Made by a program: the position numbers and the translations under genes
In this document: one piece after another, positions 1 to 10,609 of the stretch
Layout of the letters: every line of letters begins with the position of its first letter
Position numbering within the stretch: the stretch's first letter is position 1
Notes under the pieces: generated by a model
Seen by the model: the letters and a program-made list of their open reading frames with translations, nothing else
Told to the model about the DNA's origin: nothing
The model's database searches: none
Assembly: GCA_021234155.1 (NCBI GenBank)
Contig: JAJEKV010000105.1
Coordinates: 3,208,937-3,272,936, forward strand
DNA length: 64,000 nt
From: Isoetes taiwanensis
Taxonomy: Eukaryota; Streptophyta; Lycopodiopsida; Isoetales; Isoetaceae
Direction of reading: 5' to 3'

Positions 1-950
1 ATAATCTCATAATGAGGTTTTGACATTCACTTCTTGTTCGGATAACAAATGGGCAGCTTTTCCATGTAATGTAGAGTCTAGGCCCTAAATCAAACATTTG
101 CGAGACCATTTTTAGGTAATCTTAGGGTGAGTCAGAATCTATGACGAGAATCTAAAGCATCCGGTTTAAAATGGGCATTATGGATACCCACGAAAAACGT
201 TATGATTGAAATGCTAAAATGAAAATTGCTAAAACATACCAAAATGAAGCAATGGCCGTTGAAAGAGGAAGACCCATCTCCATGGCAAAGAGTCTTTGCA
301 GCAGAAAGATCCCGCTTCAAAATTTGAGTGATTTAAGATGTTGATATCTCTTTGATCTGATAAATGTGCCCAAAAGTCTGCCAGAGATAGGTTCCCAAAG
401 CGGAGGCGGGCGGGAAGAGAAACAAAACAGGGGCACACACCGTCATGCGCAAAACAGGGACACACACAAATCCAAACTTTCCCACCAAAATGCTCTGCAA
501 TAAATGGAGCTTCTGCCGCTTCCCAGCTCCGGCGATGGCGATGCAAGGCGCCATAGCCAAGCCAACCCCTTTCGCTGTTATTTCGCTGTTTTTTTTTTCT
601 CTAATTTTTTAAAGTCCTATTTTTTCCTCAGAAACCGCATCAACGAATATTCCAAAGGCATCTCTCTAGGAGAGTTATATATGTTTAGATAATTAATAGG
701 GCAACAACGAAGAAGACAATAAAGGTCATGAAGGCAATGCAAGTGAAGAAGATATGGAAATGAGCCAACAAACAAAGAGCATTGAATTGTTTTTGCTGAT
801 TATTTAGACATTAATACTCTTGCCTCGGAGCATTTCTTATGTTGGAAATTAATTTGTTGATCAATGCAACTTTATCACTTTAACCTTTTGTTATATAATT
901 TGGGAAATCAAACTAGCTATTATCAAAGCAAAAAAAAAAAAAAAGGGGAC
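1..950. other. no gene recognised
   Basis: AT-rich sequence with short unsupported ORFs only. A T-run lies near 590-600 and an A-run near 930-945. I see no RNA gene, promoter or recognisable transposon domain. Confidence 0.5.
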
Positions 951-957
951 CCAGATG

Positions 958-1490
958 CTTATTCTTTTGACACAAAACATATTACACAAAGTGTCCAAAA
1001 TTAGCTATGCAAACACAAAACTTGTCATATAGTTGTTATTAAATGTTTTATAGTGGATAGAATATAGTTAGCATGTTGTTACTACCCTACCATAATGTTT
1101 GATGCAATGTTGTAAATATAGGCTTATTTATCTATTGCAATGTGGTTATAACACTAGCTATTCTTTAGACACAAGACATGTCACAAAGTTTCTTATTGTT
1201 TGTCTTACACTAATTATGCTTTAGACACAAAACGGGACAAAGTTCCTTATTGGTTATCTTATAGTGGATGGATTATAGCTGCTATTTTGTCACTAGCTTG
1301 CCACGGTTTTGATGCAACGTTATTAGTACAGAGTTATTTATCTATGGCAATGTGGTCACACACTTGCTATTCTTTAGACACAAAATGGGTCACAAAGTTT
1401 CTTATTGGTTGTTTTTATAGTGGATGGATTATAGCTACTATTTTGTCACTAGCTTGCCACAATGTTGATGCAACATTATCCTTGCAGCCT
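958..1490. repeat. degenerate tandem repeat, about 156-bp unit
   Basis: The phrase TAGTGGATGGATTATAGCT recurs at 1262 and 1418, with a diverged version at 1051. Each is followed by a GATGCAA-containing stretch and later by TCTTTAGACACAA and CACAAAGTTTCTTATTG. The middle copy is longer (211 versus 156 bp) because the latter segment is itself duplicated near 1160 and 1219. A fourth, poorer copy starts near 958. The short ORF across 1200-1517 is a by-product of the repeat. Confidence 0.8.
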
Positions 1491-1793
1491 CCTTGTAGTA
1501 TCCTTATGCAGATGTGAAGTTTAGGGCCAAGTTAACGCGCGGGAAGACACCCCTTCATCTCTACATTTGTCTATCAATATTTTTGGGTGGTTTTTCAGGT
1601 GGCAGCATCTTTATGGATCATGGGATATTTTCTTTCGATGAACTTCTGGAATGGTGTTGTTTTCTACCTCCACACTTGGGTTTTTTGAGCACCCGTGTTG
1701 ACACGTTTAGGCTATCTGGATATTTTGGAGCCTTAAATGAATGTATTTACTACATACTATTAATAAAAATAAAAATACCTTGCCTTCACCAAA

Positions 1794-1796
<3 letters not shown>

Positions 1797-1829
<33 letters not shown>
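1797..1829. repeat. (AC)16 microsatellite
   Basis: Uninterrupted AC dinucleotide run directly after an A-run. Confidence 0.97.
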
Positions 1830-1830
<1 letters not shown>

Positions 1831-2044
1831 TATACCTATGGGTTTTGTTTATTTATCACAATTGTTGTTAAAATATTGTCACAAGTTTGACATTTTCTAG
1901 ATTACCATGTAGCTGGAATTTGACTTTGCATCAATATTATGACAGAAATTGAAGCCACAAACTTGATACAACTACTGTTGTATTGTTGTGTATTTGTGAC
2001 AAACGATCACGACAAGTATAGCGTCAGGAATAGAATAGAATAGT

Positions 2045-4115
2045 TTTTTAGCGTCCACGGAGACCAATAGGTCATGGGACCCATACAATGGGCTAATACA
2101 ACCATTACTACTAGGATTAAAAAACCCACACTCGAAAGGTTTTTAAAGGGAAAAACCTTTTCGATAATGATGATACTAGACAAAGCGAGAGATAATGACT
2201 ACTTGAGGGCTCGGTAATTGCGGGCGTTTATCTAGAACCTCAAGTATGTATAATGCCAAGTCATGCACGGATGGTGCTCTCACGAGTTGTTGAAGCGTGG
2301 AATGGAATGCTAAGGTCAAAAATGATTAGGACTATCTCAAAAGCGGGGCAACTTCGAGAAGAGTATGGCTTTCATCTTCAATAACACATGGCAGCAACGG
2401 GCACATAGTCTAAACTTCTTCTTCGTGGCAATTCGGCGCTCCCATCTACTGTCTCAATCCAGGTAGCTGTGGGACCCGATGCGAATTGATGCAATAGCTA
2501 CAAGCTTGTTCTGGACAATGAAGCAAGCAAATAAAAGCAGGGGCCACTGGTGCCAAAGGTGGGATTTATGTGTGCATGATAATGACCGTTTTCACTTGGG
2601 CCAAATAAATGCGTCCCATATCTTTTGAAAAAGCGACCATTGAGATATTGTTGCAAAAGCTTCGGGATCAAGCGGCAAGCATCGGCAGTGCTCACGGTTA
2701 CCTGACCAATCAACGCAAACCATGTAGTGCAATGCTCTTTCCAACATCGTTTCAAGCGGAGGAGATTCCGACCATGGCAAGTGCAAGAACGGGATACCTA
2801 ACATCATCCATGTGGTGCACCTTCGCAGAGATATAGTGGAGATGGCTTCATGGCGAGAATGTTGAAGAGGCCAAAACACATCTCTTGTAAAAGAATAGCA
2901 TAGGGCACCCGTTGTTTTAACTCAGGAGGCTATAAGTGAGAAAGGACTTTTGCACCCGCTCCAAGCTCTCCCAAGCACTAGCACTAATGGCGGGTCCCCA
3001 CACTTGAGAACCATACAATCTGAAAAGGCTCTACCAAAGCCCCAAACAAGTGGGCTTTAAAGGTGGCCAATCATGAATTTCTGCTAGCGAAAACAATTGT
3101 TTTGCATTGCATAGAGTGCTCTCCATCCAGCGACCACCAGCTTGGTAATACATCTTTCCCAAAGTGTATTCTTCACAATTCTACACCAAGATACTTGTAG
3201 CTATCTACAACTTCAAGTTCGCAGCGACTATCATAGTGCATAGGGGAACATTGTGGCGAAGATTGAACTACCAAAAGCTTGGTCTTTTGGAGATTAACAC
3301 GCAAACACATTGTTCTCACAAAAGCTGTCGCGAGCATGTAAATATTCTTTACATACTAGCGGTGATATGTGCGGAAGTGAAACATCATCGGCATACATAA
3401 GTTGCCTAATGATATAGTGTGCCAAATGTGGACCTCCGCGCCATGATTATCAAGCCATTCTTCCAATTGATCAATGTACAAGCCAAAGAGTGTAGGAGAT
3501 AAAGGGCAACCCGGCGAACTCAATATTGCTAGTGATTTGAGTGTACGATCTTTGGAAATTTAGCAAAAAACCCTTTCATAAAGCGATAAAGCGCATTTTG
3601 AAGATCTTGTGGAACCCCAAGTGCACCGCAAGCGCCAAAAAGAAGCTTCGGCGTGAATGCGTATCAAAAGCGGTAAAATCCACAAAGCATATATAGAGGT
3701 CTTGTTTGGGACTTGACTATGTTCAATAAGCATGCTTAATGTGAAAATATGGTCTATTGTAGAATGGCATGGGCCGAAAGCACTTTGTCTCTACAAAGAC
3801 GATACACCGGTATGTTACGCCCATGATGTCAAAGCTTGCTTCTCGGTAAAGGCTGGCTAAGAGCTTTGAAAATATGGAACTTACCATGATCATGCGATAA
3901 TTAGAAGGGTCATGCTTATCACACTTTGTAAATTGGTACAACCTTCTTGACAAACGGCCAAGTTTAAAACAAACCTTCTTGCAAAGCTTGATTTAAAAGA
4001 GTAGTGATGATTGGAAGCAATAGCGGACCCCCCATTTAAGCAATTCTGCTTGCAAACCTTGAAGATCAGGAGACAATAATTCGGGTTTGATCGACTAGGC
4101 TTGTGTCAAAAATTT
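2045..4115 (-). mobile_element. decayed non-LTR (LINE) reverse transcriptase
   Basis: On the minus strand the conceptual translation shows RT blocks in order: KCDKHDPSNYRMIMVSSIFS (about 3870-3935), a region equivalent to the F.DF.KAFD block near 3690, LGVPQDLQNALYRF (about 3580), GCPLSPTLFGLYIDQLEEWL (about 3470-3530) and the catalytic YADD at 3384-3395. The C-terminal connection and a Cys/His-poor tail continue to about 2250. The frame breaks many times, so it is dead as written. An (AATAG)3 repeat at 2030-2044 may mark its 3' tail. The clade is not certain: the GCPLSPTLFGLY block is typical of non-L1 LINEs. The 5' end abuts CACTA-like terminal sequence. Confidence 0.85.
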
Positions 4116-4157
4116 TGACGTTACTTTAGACACTATAGGTACCCTTTTCTTGTAGTG
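4080..4157 (-). mobile_element. CACTA (En/Spm) transposon terminus
   Basis: The reverse complement from 4157 begins CACTACAAGAAAAGGG, the classical CACTA end, followed by TATAGTGTC and TAACGTCAAAA subterminal motifs. Related motifs follow the CACTA ends at 25,778 and 31,246. The partner terminus was not found; it may be lost or outside the window. Confidence 0.7.
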
Positions 4158-4718
4158 ATCGTTCTTTTCCAAAGCAAACAACATGACCTTCTAAGATTTG
4201 CAACACAAAATCTTTTCTCGGCAAGAATTTTAGACATTTGTCAACATACCCATTCTTTTTTTCTGTTCTGAAACTTAAATTTGCCCTTTTTTTTTATCCT
4301 ATGAAGACGTGGCTCTAAATTGGAAAGCGAATTGAAGAATAAAAACAAGCCTATTATATGTATTATGCCTTTTACATCATCCAAGTCTTGTAATTGGACT
4401 TCAAGTCTTGATTGGAGATTTGTGTTGACTTATTTCAGAGTTGGACGGCAACAACGTGGCAGAGAAATACACTACGTGTCATGAGATACAAAGAGTGGTG
4501 AAGAAAACGGTCGGCTAAATGCGAATGAATGCAAAGGGACGAAAAACTCCAAAGCTACTTGAATGCAGACACATGCGAAGGTTGACAAAACCTAAATTTA
4601 ATCCATGCAAACTCTGATAACGTAGGGCGTTATGGACTCCATGCACGCCAATCCACCTACCAATTCTGCCACACTGCAGAAGACCCAAAGAATCTTCGAG
4701 ACGAAGGAGCCCAATTCC

Positions 4719-4725
4719 TATAAAT
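4719..4725 (+). promoter_or_regulatory. TATA box of the Gly/Ser-rich protein gene
   Basis: TATAAAT lies 82 bp before the ATG at 4807, which allows a 5' leader of about 50-55 nt if transcription starts about 30 bp downstream. The leader contains a short CAG run at 4740-4749. Confidence 0.7.
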
Positions 4726-4806
4726 CCAACCCAAAACCACAGCAGCAGCAAGCACTTCATTTTGCGTCTTCAAATTTTCCGAAGAGATCTGCGTTGCGCT
4801 GAAGCA

Positions 4807-5706
4807 ATGGGTAGAAACATATCTGCGATGCTGATATTGGGCTTGTGTATCACCACAATCTGGGCCGTTGATGCTGCAAGGGAATTGGGCTATGGGTCTG
4901 GAACAGGATCAGGCTCGGGGTCAGGTTCGGGCTCAGGCTCTGGAGATACACCTTCAACTCCAGGTTATGAAACCAGCCCAGTCTATGGATCATCTCCACC
5001 TTCAACCGGATATGGAGGGTCATCGCCTTCAACCCCAACCTACGGGTCACCTTCAACTCCCGGTTCTGGTTCAGGCTATGGCTCGGGTAGTGGTTCGGGA
5101 TCAGGTTCTGGTTCAGGTACAGGCCATGGGGGAGGTCCAGGTTTGGGCTCAGGTTCGGGTTCGGGTTCAGGATCAGGCTCGGGCTCAGGTTCTGGATCTG
5201 GCTCGGGGTCTGGTTATGGGTCTGGTTCGGGCAGTGGTTCTGGTTCGGGATATGGCTCGGGATCTGCCCCTGGATCAAATTGTGGTTCTGGACAAGGTTG
5301 TGGAGGTTCGAGATCAGGCCCCGCTCCCTATGGGGGAGGCTCTGGATCAGGCCCTGCACCCTATAATGGAGGTTCGGGTTCGGGCTCGGGTTCGGGTTCC
5401 GGGGCTGGTTCGGGCGCTGGTTCGGGATCAGGTCATGCTGGTGGGTATTCCCCTCCCACATATGGTGGAAGTCCTCCTACCTATGTTTCTCCACCAGGAT
5501 ATGGTAGTGGAAGTGGGTCTGGCTCAGGTTCGGGCTCGGGTTCCGGCTCCGGCTCCGGGCCCGGCTCTGACCATCCTGTCTATGGTGGTAGCCCTAGGTC
5601 TGGCTCCGGGCCTGGCGACAACCACCCTGTGTATGGGGGTGGTCCCGGGTCTGGCTCCGGACCTTCCAACCCTGGATATAGTAGTCCCCCTGGTTCAGGT
5701 TACTAG
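4807..5706 (+). CDS. secreted Gly/Ser-rich repeat protein (cell-wall or silk-like)
   Basis: 299 codons. The first ATG in the long open frame is 4807. Residues 1-23 form a signal peptide (MGRNISAMLILGLCITTIWA, then VDA and AREL), so the product is probably secreted to the wall or apoplast. The mature chain is almost entirely Gly-Ser dipeptide runs punctuated by Tyr motifs (YGSGSG, PVYGGSP) and Pro-rich tyrosine blocks (SPPTYGG, YVSPPGYG) resembling those of glycine-rich proteins and extensins. One Cys pair occurs (NCGSGQGC). Such proteins are structural; Tyr residues can be oxidatively cross-linked. No catalytic domain is present. Two other frames stay open across it only because the DNA is a hexamer repeat. 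The gene is intact, has a TATA box and polyA signal, and sits alone between repeats. Exact family membership was not established. Confidence 0.85.
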   Translation: MGRNISAMLILGLCITTIWAVDAARELGYGSGTGSGSGSGSGSGSGDTPSTPGYETSPVYGSSPPSTGYGGSSPSTPTYGSPSTPGSGSGYGSGSGSGSGSGSGTGHGGGPGLGSGSGSGSGSGSGSGSGSGSGSGYGSGSGSGSGSGYGSGSAPGSNCGSGQGCGGSRSGPAPYGGGSGSGPAPYNGGSGSGSGSGSGAGSGAGSGSGHAGGYSPPTYGGSPPTYVSPPGYGSGSGSGSGSGSGSGSGSGPGSDHPVYGGSPRSGSGPGDNHPVYGGGPGSGSGPSNPGYSSPPGSGY

Positions 5707-5813
5707 AAGTTTTCTTTATGTTGGGGGTTAAGTTACTAGAAGTTCCCTTTATGTGTTAGACCTATCTTATTATATAGCTTTAGTCTACATAGCTTGTGTA
5801 ATCTTCTTCAGTC

Positions 5814-5819
5814 AATAAA
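5814..5819 (+). terminator. polyadenylation signal AATAAA
   Basis: Canonical AATAAA 108 bp after the TAG stop of the Gly/Ser-rich gene, in AT-rich 3' sequence. Confidence 0.65.
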
Positions 5820-5829
5820 CTAAGGTGTA

Positions 5830-6400
5830 TATGTTATTGAGTCTAAATAATTTATGATCAAAGTAACATAGAGAGCAATTTGTGATGTAAACTATGCTAC
5901 CTAAAACTCGTGTTTTTCTCAACCATTGGATTGTTGTTTCTTTCTCACCCTCTAGTGTAATTCCTGCCCTCCATAGCTGATTGACAGGGTCAAACGCTTC
6001 GCCACCAAAGATGACCTAGAATCCATCAACCATTGCACATATATTGACTGAGCAAAGGAGATAACATGTGCAGGCTTTTGCATATGCTTCCACAGCTACA
6101 CACTGAGAAGGGATTGAAATGATTTTCCAAAAGTCTTTTGGTAGCTGATACTCCAGCTTAGTATAATTAGCATAAGTTTACAGAATGATTCATCTAATCA
6201 GTCTGTTTACTATCAGAACTTGGTTTGTAACAGTTATAGAGCATGTAAATTTGTTAGCCGGGGAAGTCTGCTTTCCCTAAGTAAGTAAGTGTGGCTGGAA
6301 ATGGTACAGTGAGTTTGCAGCCTTAATAGAATTCATTAACTTGTTGGAGACCATAGTTGATAGTAGGATTCAAAGTTTAGTTTAAATGAATGCTATGCAA
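5830..6400. other. no gene recognised
   Basis: AT-rich spacer downstream of the Gly/Ser-rich gene. I see no convincing ORF or repeat. Confidence 0.5.
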
Positions 6401-6404
6401 CTCA

Positions 6405-7755
6405 GTTAAATTACATCCATAGTTGCTGGCTTAGATTATTTTGTGATTGCCATGCATGCTTCCAGTCTATGGCAGCCTAGCAAATATTGGAGGCCATGGT
6501 AAACAATGTAGAAGCATCGACAACAGCAGAGAAGTATGGCCACATCTGGCCTTTGTAACAAAGCTCACAAATTATGGATTGCTTAAATGCTTGCTGTGTT
6601 TCATTTCAAATCTGCTAAACAGTAAAATGGATTTGACATCTTCAAAACTCTGAGTGTACACATGTTACTAAGAACATTTGAAGGCAAGTGCACATCAAAC
6701 CTGCAGATTAAGAATGTAATGCAAGCCCTGGAGCATGTCCAAGCTTCCTCCTCTAAAAAAGTTTTTGCATGCAAACTTACATCGATTTTTCTTTCACAGC
6801 ATAATAGAACTTACAGCAATGTCAAGGCAGAAAAGCTAACCTAAAGCTTTTTTTTACTGTTCTAATTGCTCAGTTATTTATTCTCTGCTGTACCACCGAT
6901 TAAGTATGCTCGGCCAATTATGGCCAATTCTAGTCTCTAGTCTATAGACACACTCTGTAATGCGAGAGCTACCACTGTTTCTCATTTATAACATCAAATA
7001 CTAGACTAGGAGGAGCTTAACTTGACTATTCTTCAGATCTGGATCATCAAAAAAACATCTTAAGGTACCAAGAGAGTTGAAAACAAAGGATACTCCGGGA
7101 CCACCTACTCCTTATGTTGCCTGTAGTCATTTCATCTTCCGTTTATATTCCGTGAGAAAGGTACCCAGATACAACACCCAGAGGAAGTGAAGACACAGCA
7201 AGATAGAGGGTCTTAAAATATAGAGGACCTTAACATAAGAGCCGTGGGAATTTTAAAATTTATTGAAAGACCTATTTCAAGTCCCATCTGGCAAAAGGCC
7301 GTAATAATTTATGTCCATTATGTTTCCAACTCTAACCATCCCATGCTTACTAGCTTCTATGGTAGTAACTCAAAGAAATGATTCTGCATCGCATCATGAT
7401 AGAATAGTAACAGACAGAAAACAAAGCCAGAAGCATCATGATCCACATTTTTGCTAATATGTGCATGCTATATAATAAACTACAAAAGTGTCCTCAGCAG
7501 ATATCCTCAAGACATAAAAGCCATTGTGAAGCTTGCATAGGAATCAACTTATGAGGATTGAATCATTCATCTCAAAAATTTGCATTGTGGCTATGGTGGG
7601 TGGGAACATACCTTGTCAAATACAACCATCTTGCGCAGTTTCTAGCTCAACATTTACATCTTCATGGTTTTCTATTTAGGGCAGAATGCGGATTTCTATT
7701 TAGAACGGCCCTTTTCGGCATGCCTTTCGCGTTTTGCATTTCCCTTTCATTTGAG
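6405..7755 (+). repeat. inverted orphan copy of the RING-gene 5' flank
   Basis: Read forward, this segment matches the reverse complement of about 56,610-54,590 in the same order: the ACAGTTGCTGGCTTAGATT region near 6,420, GAAGTATGGCC and TTACTAAGAACATTTGAAG near 6,530-6,680, CCACCTACTCCTTATGTTG near 7,100, and GAGGATTGAATCATTCATCT near 7,555. The part equivalent to about 55,000-55,700 is missing. Homology stops at about 7,755, just short of the TATA box of the RING genes, so it is a promoter-side fragment without its gene. Confidence 0.8.
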
Positions 7756-7759
7756 AGTG

Positions 7760-8300
7760 TGTATTATTGCTAGAGCGTGTATTATTTTTTATAGGCCCTA
7801 GTATTGTGGTATAGTTCATGGAATGCTCTCTCTCCATAGATCTTGTGCGCCCTTCCCAAGTCAATTTGGGGTTAAATCAACCCCTGTTGACCCGCTTTCA
7901 AAGGGGGTGCCTAAAGACCAGGCGCCATTGGTTAGCATCGTATACAAAGATTATGGTATGTATACAACACGACGTCATACCAATACAACACCAAATTGTA
8001 GACTTCTAGCATAACAGCAGCGTCCCAATGTGACATGAGCCTGGGGATACGAACCCCAATTCGAATCCAATTCTCACAGCCTGTTCATGCTACGTTTTCT
8101 CATAGTTACAATAAGCCTATGCATAGGAACGATCAGACATGTACCACTGACTGCCACTCCAAGTTGCAACAGTCAATGGCATGCATCTGATGATCCCTAT
8201 ACATGGCGCTTGCCATGGCAAAGGACAACACCTATAATACAACACATAAAGATCATTAATGAGCCTAACCCCAACACAATGTCAATGCTCATCCAGGAAT
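7760..8300. other. spacer with weak ORF pieces
   Basis: Overlapping short ORFs at 7,818-8,014 and 8,087-8,302 show no family motif. A B-box-like GGTTCGTATCC is visible on the minus strand near 8,050 but lacks a matching A box. Confidence 0.35.
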
Positions 8301-8309
8301 AAGGCACAT

Positions 8310-8570
8310 CCCACGTGAGGGGATCGCCCTTAGTGCAGAGAAGTTTATATCAAACATTGTGTAGGTTGATATCGACGATCTTGAGGAGGCAGTGGACAGG
8401 CTTTTTTATGCCGCTATTGATTCGGCGCTTTCTAGTGCTGCTTAGGGGCTCCAATGTTAGAGTTGTATGCACTAAGATCACACATGAGCCTTGCTAGGGG
8501 TCTACTGACCCAGGAGATCCGCCAGCTTGATGTCGTCATTAGGCGGGTTGTATCTGGGGAACCTATGAAC
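8310..8570 (+). pseudogene. unidentified coding fragment, frame broken
   Basis: Two adjacent frames read as plausible helical protein: VDIDDLEEAVDRLFYAAIDS then, in another frame from about 8,454, a segment with LARGLLTQEIRQLDVVIRR. They are separated only by a TAG in GCTGCTTAGGGG. A single-base change near a CAG-like site would join them. I do not recognise the family. It could be a transposon protein or a host exon remnant. Confidence 0.35.
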
Positions 8571-9080
8571 CAGAGCTTTATCTTCTTGTTGTTGTGTATA
8601 ATCAGGTTATTGTGCAGTACCATGTTAGTGGCTTGTGCCAGGTGTACATTTACTGACTTGATGAATATGTAATGCTTGTTATTCTGATGCCTTGTTTTCC
8701 CCTTCAGACTAGTTTTCTTATTGTGCATTTGTGGCCATGGTTACTAAGAGTCATAGACTTTCAGTGGGATTCGGCCCCTAGCATCATTTGTTTGTGCTTC
8801 AATATCCTTATCATTTGCACTGGTGATGGCAATTGTCTAGGGAAGCATGCATAATAAAATGAGAAAAAAAAATTAATAAGACAAGATAGAATGCACAAAT
8901 CAAAATATATTTGGATATGCAAATCATACATGGATCCTGCAACATCAACATATTCTTGCTTTTACAACCTAGGTACATTCATACTGCCAAAATCATGTCT
9001 TTCTTTCCATATAGAGCTTCTTAGCTTAGTAAATAAGCTTACTCAAGATAAAAGCATTGTCATTCCCTATATCCTTTATG
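8570..9080. other. no gene recognised
   Basis: AT-rich sequence. Part of it (about 8,580-8,730) resembles 12,930-13,010 loosely around a TTTCAGGTTAGTTTTCTT-like string. Confidence 0.35.
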
Positions 9081-9084
9081 CAAT

Positions 9085-9165
9085 GCTTCTATGGGGTAAG
9101 AAATACGGTTGCAGTGAATGTGAACTCAGGTCAGCGCTAGCCAGACCACTACACCAAAGAAATTT
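9085..9165 (-). mobile_element. tRNA-derived SINE head (probable)
   Basis: On the minus strand, TGGTGTAGTGGTCTGGC resembles a pol III A box, and GAGTTCACATTC about 30 nt later resembles a B box. Spacing suits a tRNA-derived SINE. No clear tail or target duplication was seen, and no tRNA cloverleaf can be supported. Confidence 0.4.
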
Positions 9166-9169
9166 ATAA

Positions 9170-10395
9170 CAATAACAATGTGGAAGCCTATCATTGTCAA
9201 CCTCTGAAGTCAAGCTTCTATGGAAAAAAGTAGTACTACAGGGTAGATTATTCATCACACCTGCTAATCCTTCAGCTCAAAAGGATAAGGTTTCATAGTA
9301 TTTTGCATGAATGCCATAGCTGACAGGTTCCTTGCAAAATAAGTGAAAAAAACAGTTAGAAGCATCAGATATCACCTTACCATAACGAGTTATGATGCCT
9401 TTTGAAATAGCCCTTTTGTTCATGTTCATGGACGCAAAGATCCGCTTGAACAGGGTGGTCCATCTTCCCTAGGGAATTTCCATTGCACTCCATTCCAACC
9501 CTATAAGAAGGCGTCATCACCACAAACCAGGCTCAAGAAAAATAGAAACGAGCACACAATTGAAATTGTATAGCAAAGAAACCACATATGGAGTCACCCA
9601 ATAGCCATGATGTGGTCCCCAGTATGAATGGGGATGCAATCCACATTATGGTCTGGGATTTCTAGTTCATGGCTCCAGCCACATACCCTGCAGGCGAACC
9701 AAATAAGATAGTCCTGACATCAGATGGCATGCAGTGAGAGGCAGCACGTACTCTGTGCTCATTCACATGGGCACTGTTCGAAGGAATAATCCAGCTACTG
9801 CTCAAAGTGTACTTTCCACTTTTGAACATCCTGCAAATAGTAAATGTCAAGCTAGGAGTGAGTCTGTGGCCACTGTGGTAAAAATACAAAGTGAGTGGCC
9901 TTATTCAACAGGTTTCTGTTGTCCAACATACACAAACCTTTTGTGTCCCCCCCCACCCCATCTTAGATAGAGATCCTTCCCCTTTCTCAATCATACTAGT
10001 AACAACGGGCATAAATACAATCATATATAGACATCTCCATAATGCCTAGTTATATTTAAAGGGGAACCAAGAGAGGAATGGAAGGAACAATGTGCAAATA
10101 TGCTCCACATTAGGCTAGTTGATTTCAACCCTTGCACATAATTCTTTTTGTTGTTAATAATCAACACATACATGTGCTGGCTGTCACAATGCAATGGCTT
10201 CATACTGCAGACTAACATAATGGAAAAAGAGAGATTCATAGATTGGAGACTATAAGATTATAATGAACAAAAATCTACTTGCAAAATTAGTTGGATTCAT
10301 AGTGTTGACGTTGATGGGCTTTAAAGTTATTGTAGTCTAATGTTGTACGTCATGTAGATATAGATGGGCATTTAGTTGCTGATTCTGTTGATTCT
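9170..10395. other. no gene recognised
   Basis: Short ORFs only. A C-run lies at about 9,948-9,953. No domain, promoter or structured repeat was recognised. Confidence 0.4.
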
Positions 10396-10555
10396 AGGAG
10401 AAGTTTACATTTTGTGCTTCTAGCCATTATGAAGGGCATAAATTGTGAGTAGAAGATGGAGGTTTAGTCGGTGTTTTTGTTGGCAAGAGGCGAGTTAGGA
10501 GAAGTTTACATTTTATGCTTTTAACCATTATGAAGGGCTATGAATTGTGAGTAAA
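10396..10555. repeat. two-copy tandem repeat, period 101 bp
   Basis: AGGAGAAGTTTACATTTT followed by CCATTATGAAGGGC and AATTGTGAGTA occurs at 10,396 and 10,497, just upstream of a LINE insertion site. Confidence 0.8.
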
Positions 10556-10609
10556 AATGGAGTTGTTTAGATTAAGGATAAATGATGGTTGTTTGAGAGT
10601 ATTTTGTTA

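Noticed and set aside
958-1490. Possible CRISPR-like array
   Set aside because: Repeats are long, contiguous and diverged, with no uniform spacers; eukaryotic tandem repeat. The same reasoning applies to the palindrome array at 34,071-34,556, which lies in plant transposon DNA.
4850-5461. 203-codon minus-strand frame opposite the Gly/Ser gene
   Set aside because: Open only because the plus-strand hexamer repeat lacks stop codons in complement; no start context, promoter or sensible composition.
4868-5731. 287-codon second plus-strand frame over the Gly/Ser gene
   Set aside because: Same repeat effect; Val/Gln/Ala/Arg-rich translation without signal peptide, and it starts inside the signal-peptide codons.
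8020-8070. tRNA-like B box on the minus strand
   Set aside because: No A box at the right distance and no cloverleaf; insufficient for a tRNA or SINE call.
9085-9165. Possible functional tRNA gene
   Set aside because: Has promoter-box-like words only; acceptor and anticodon stems do not form, so listed as SINE-like instead.
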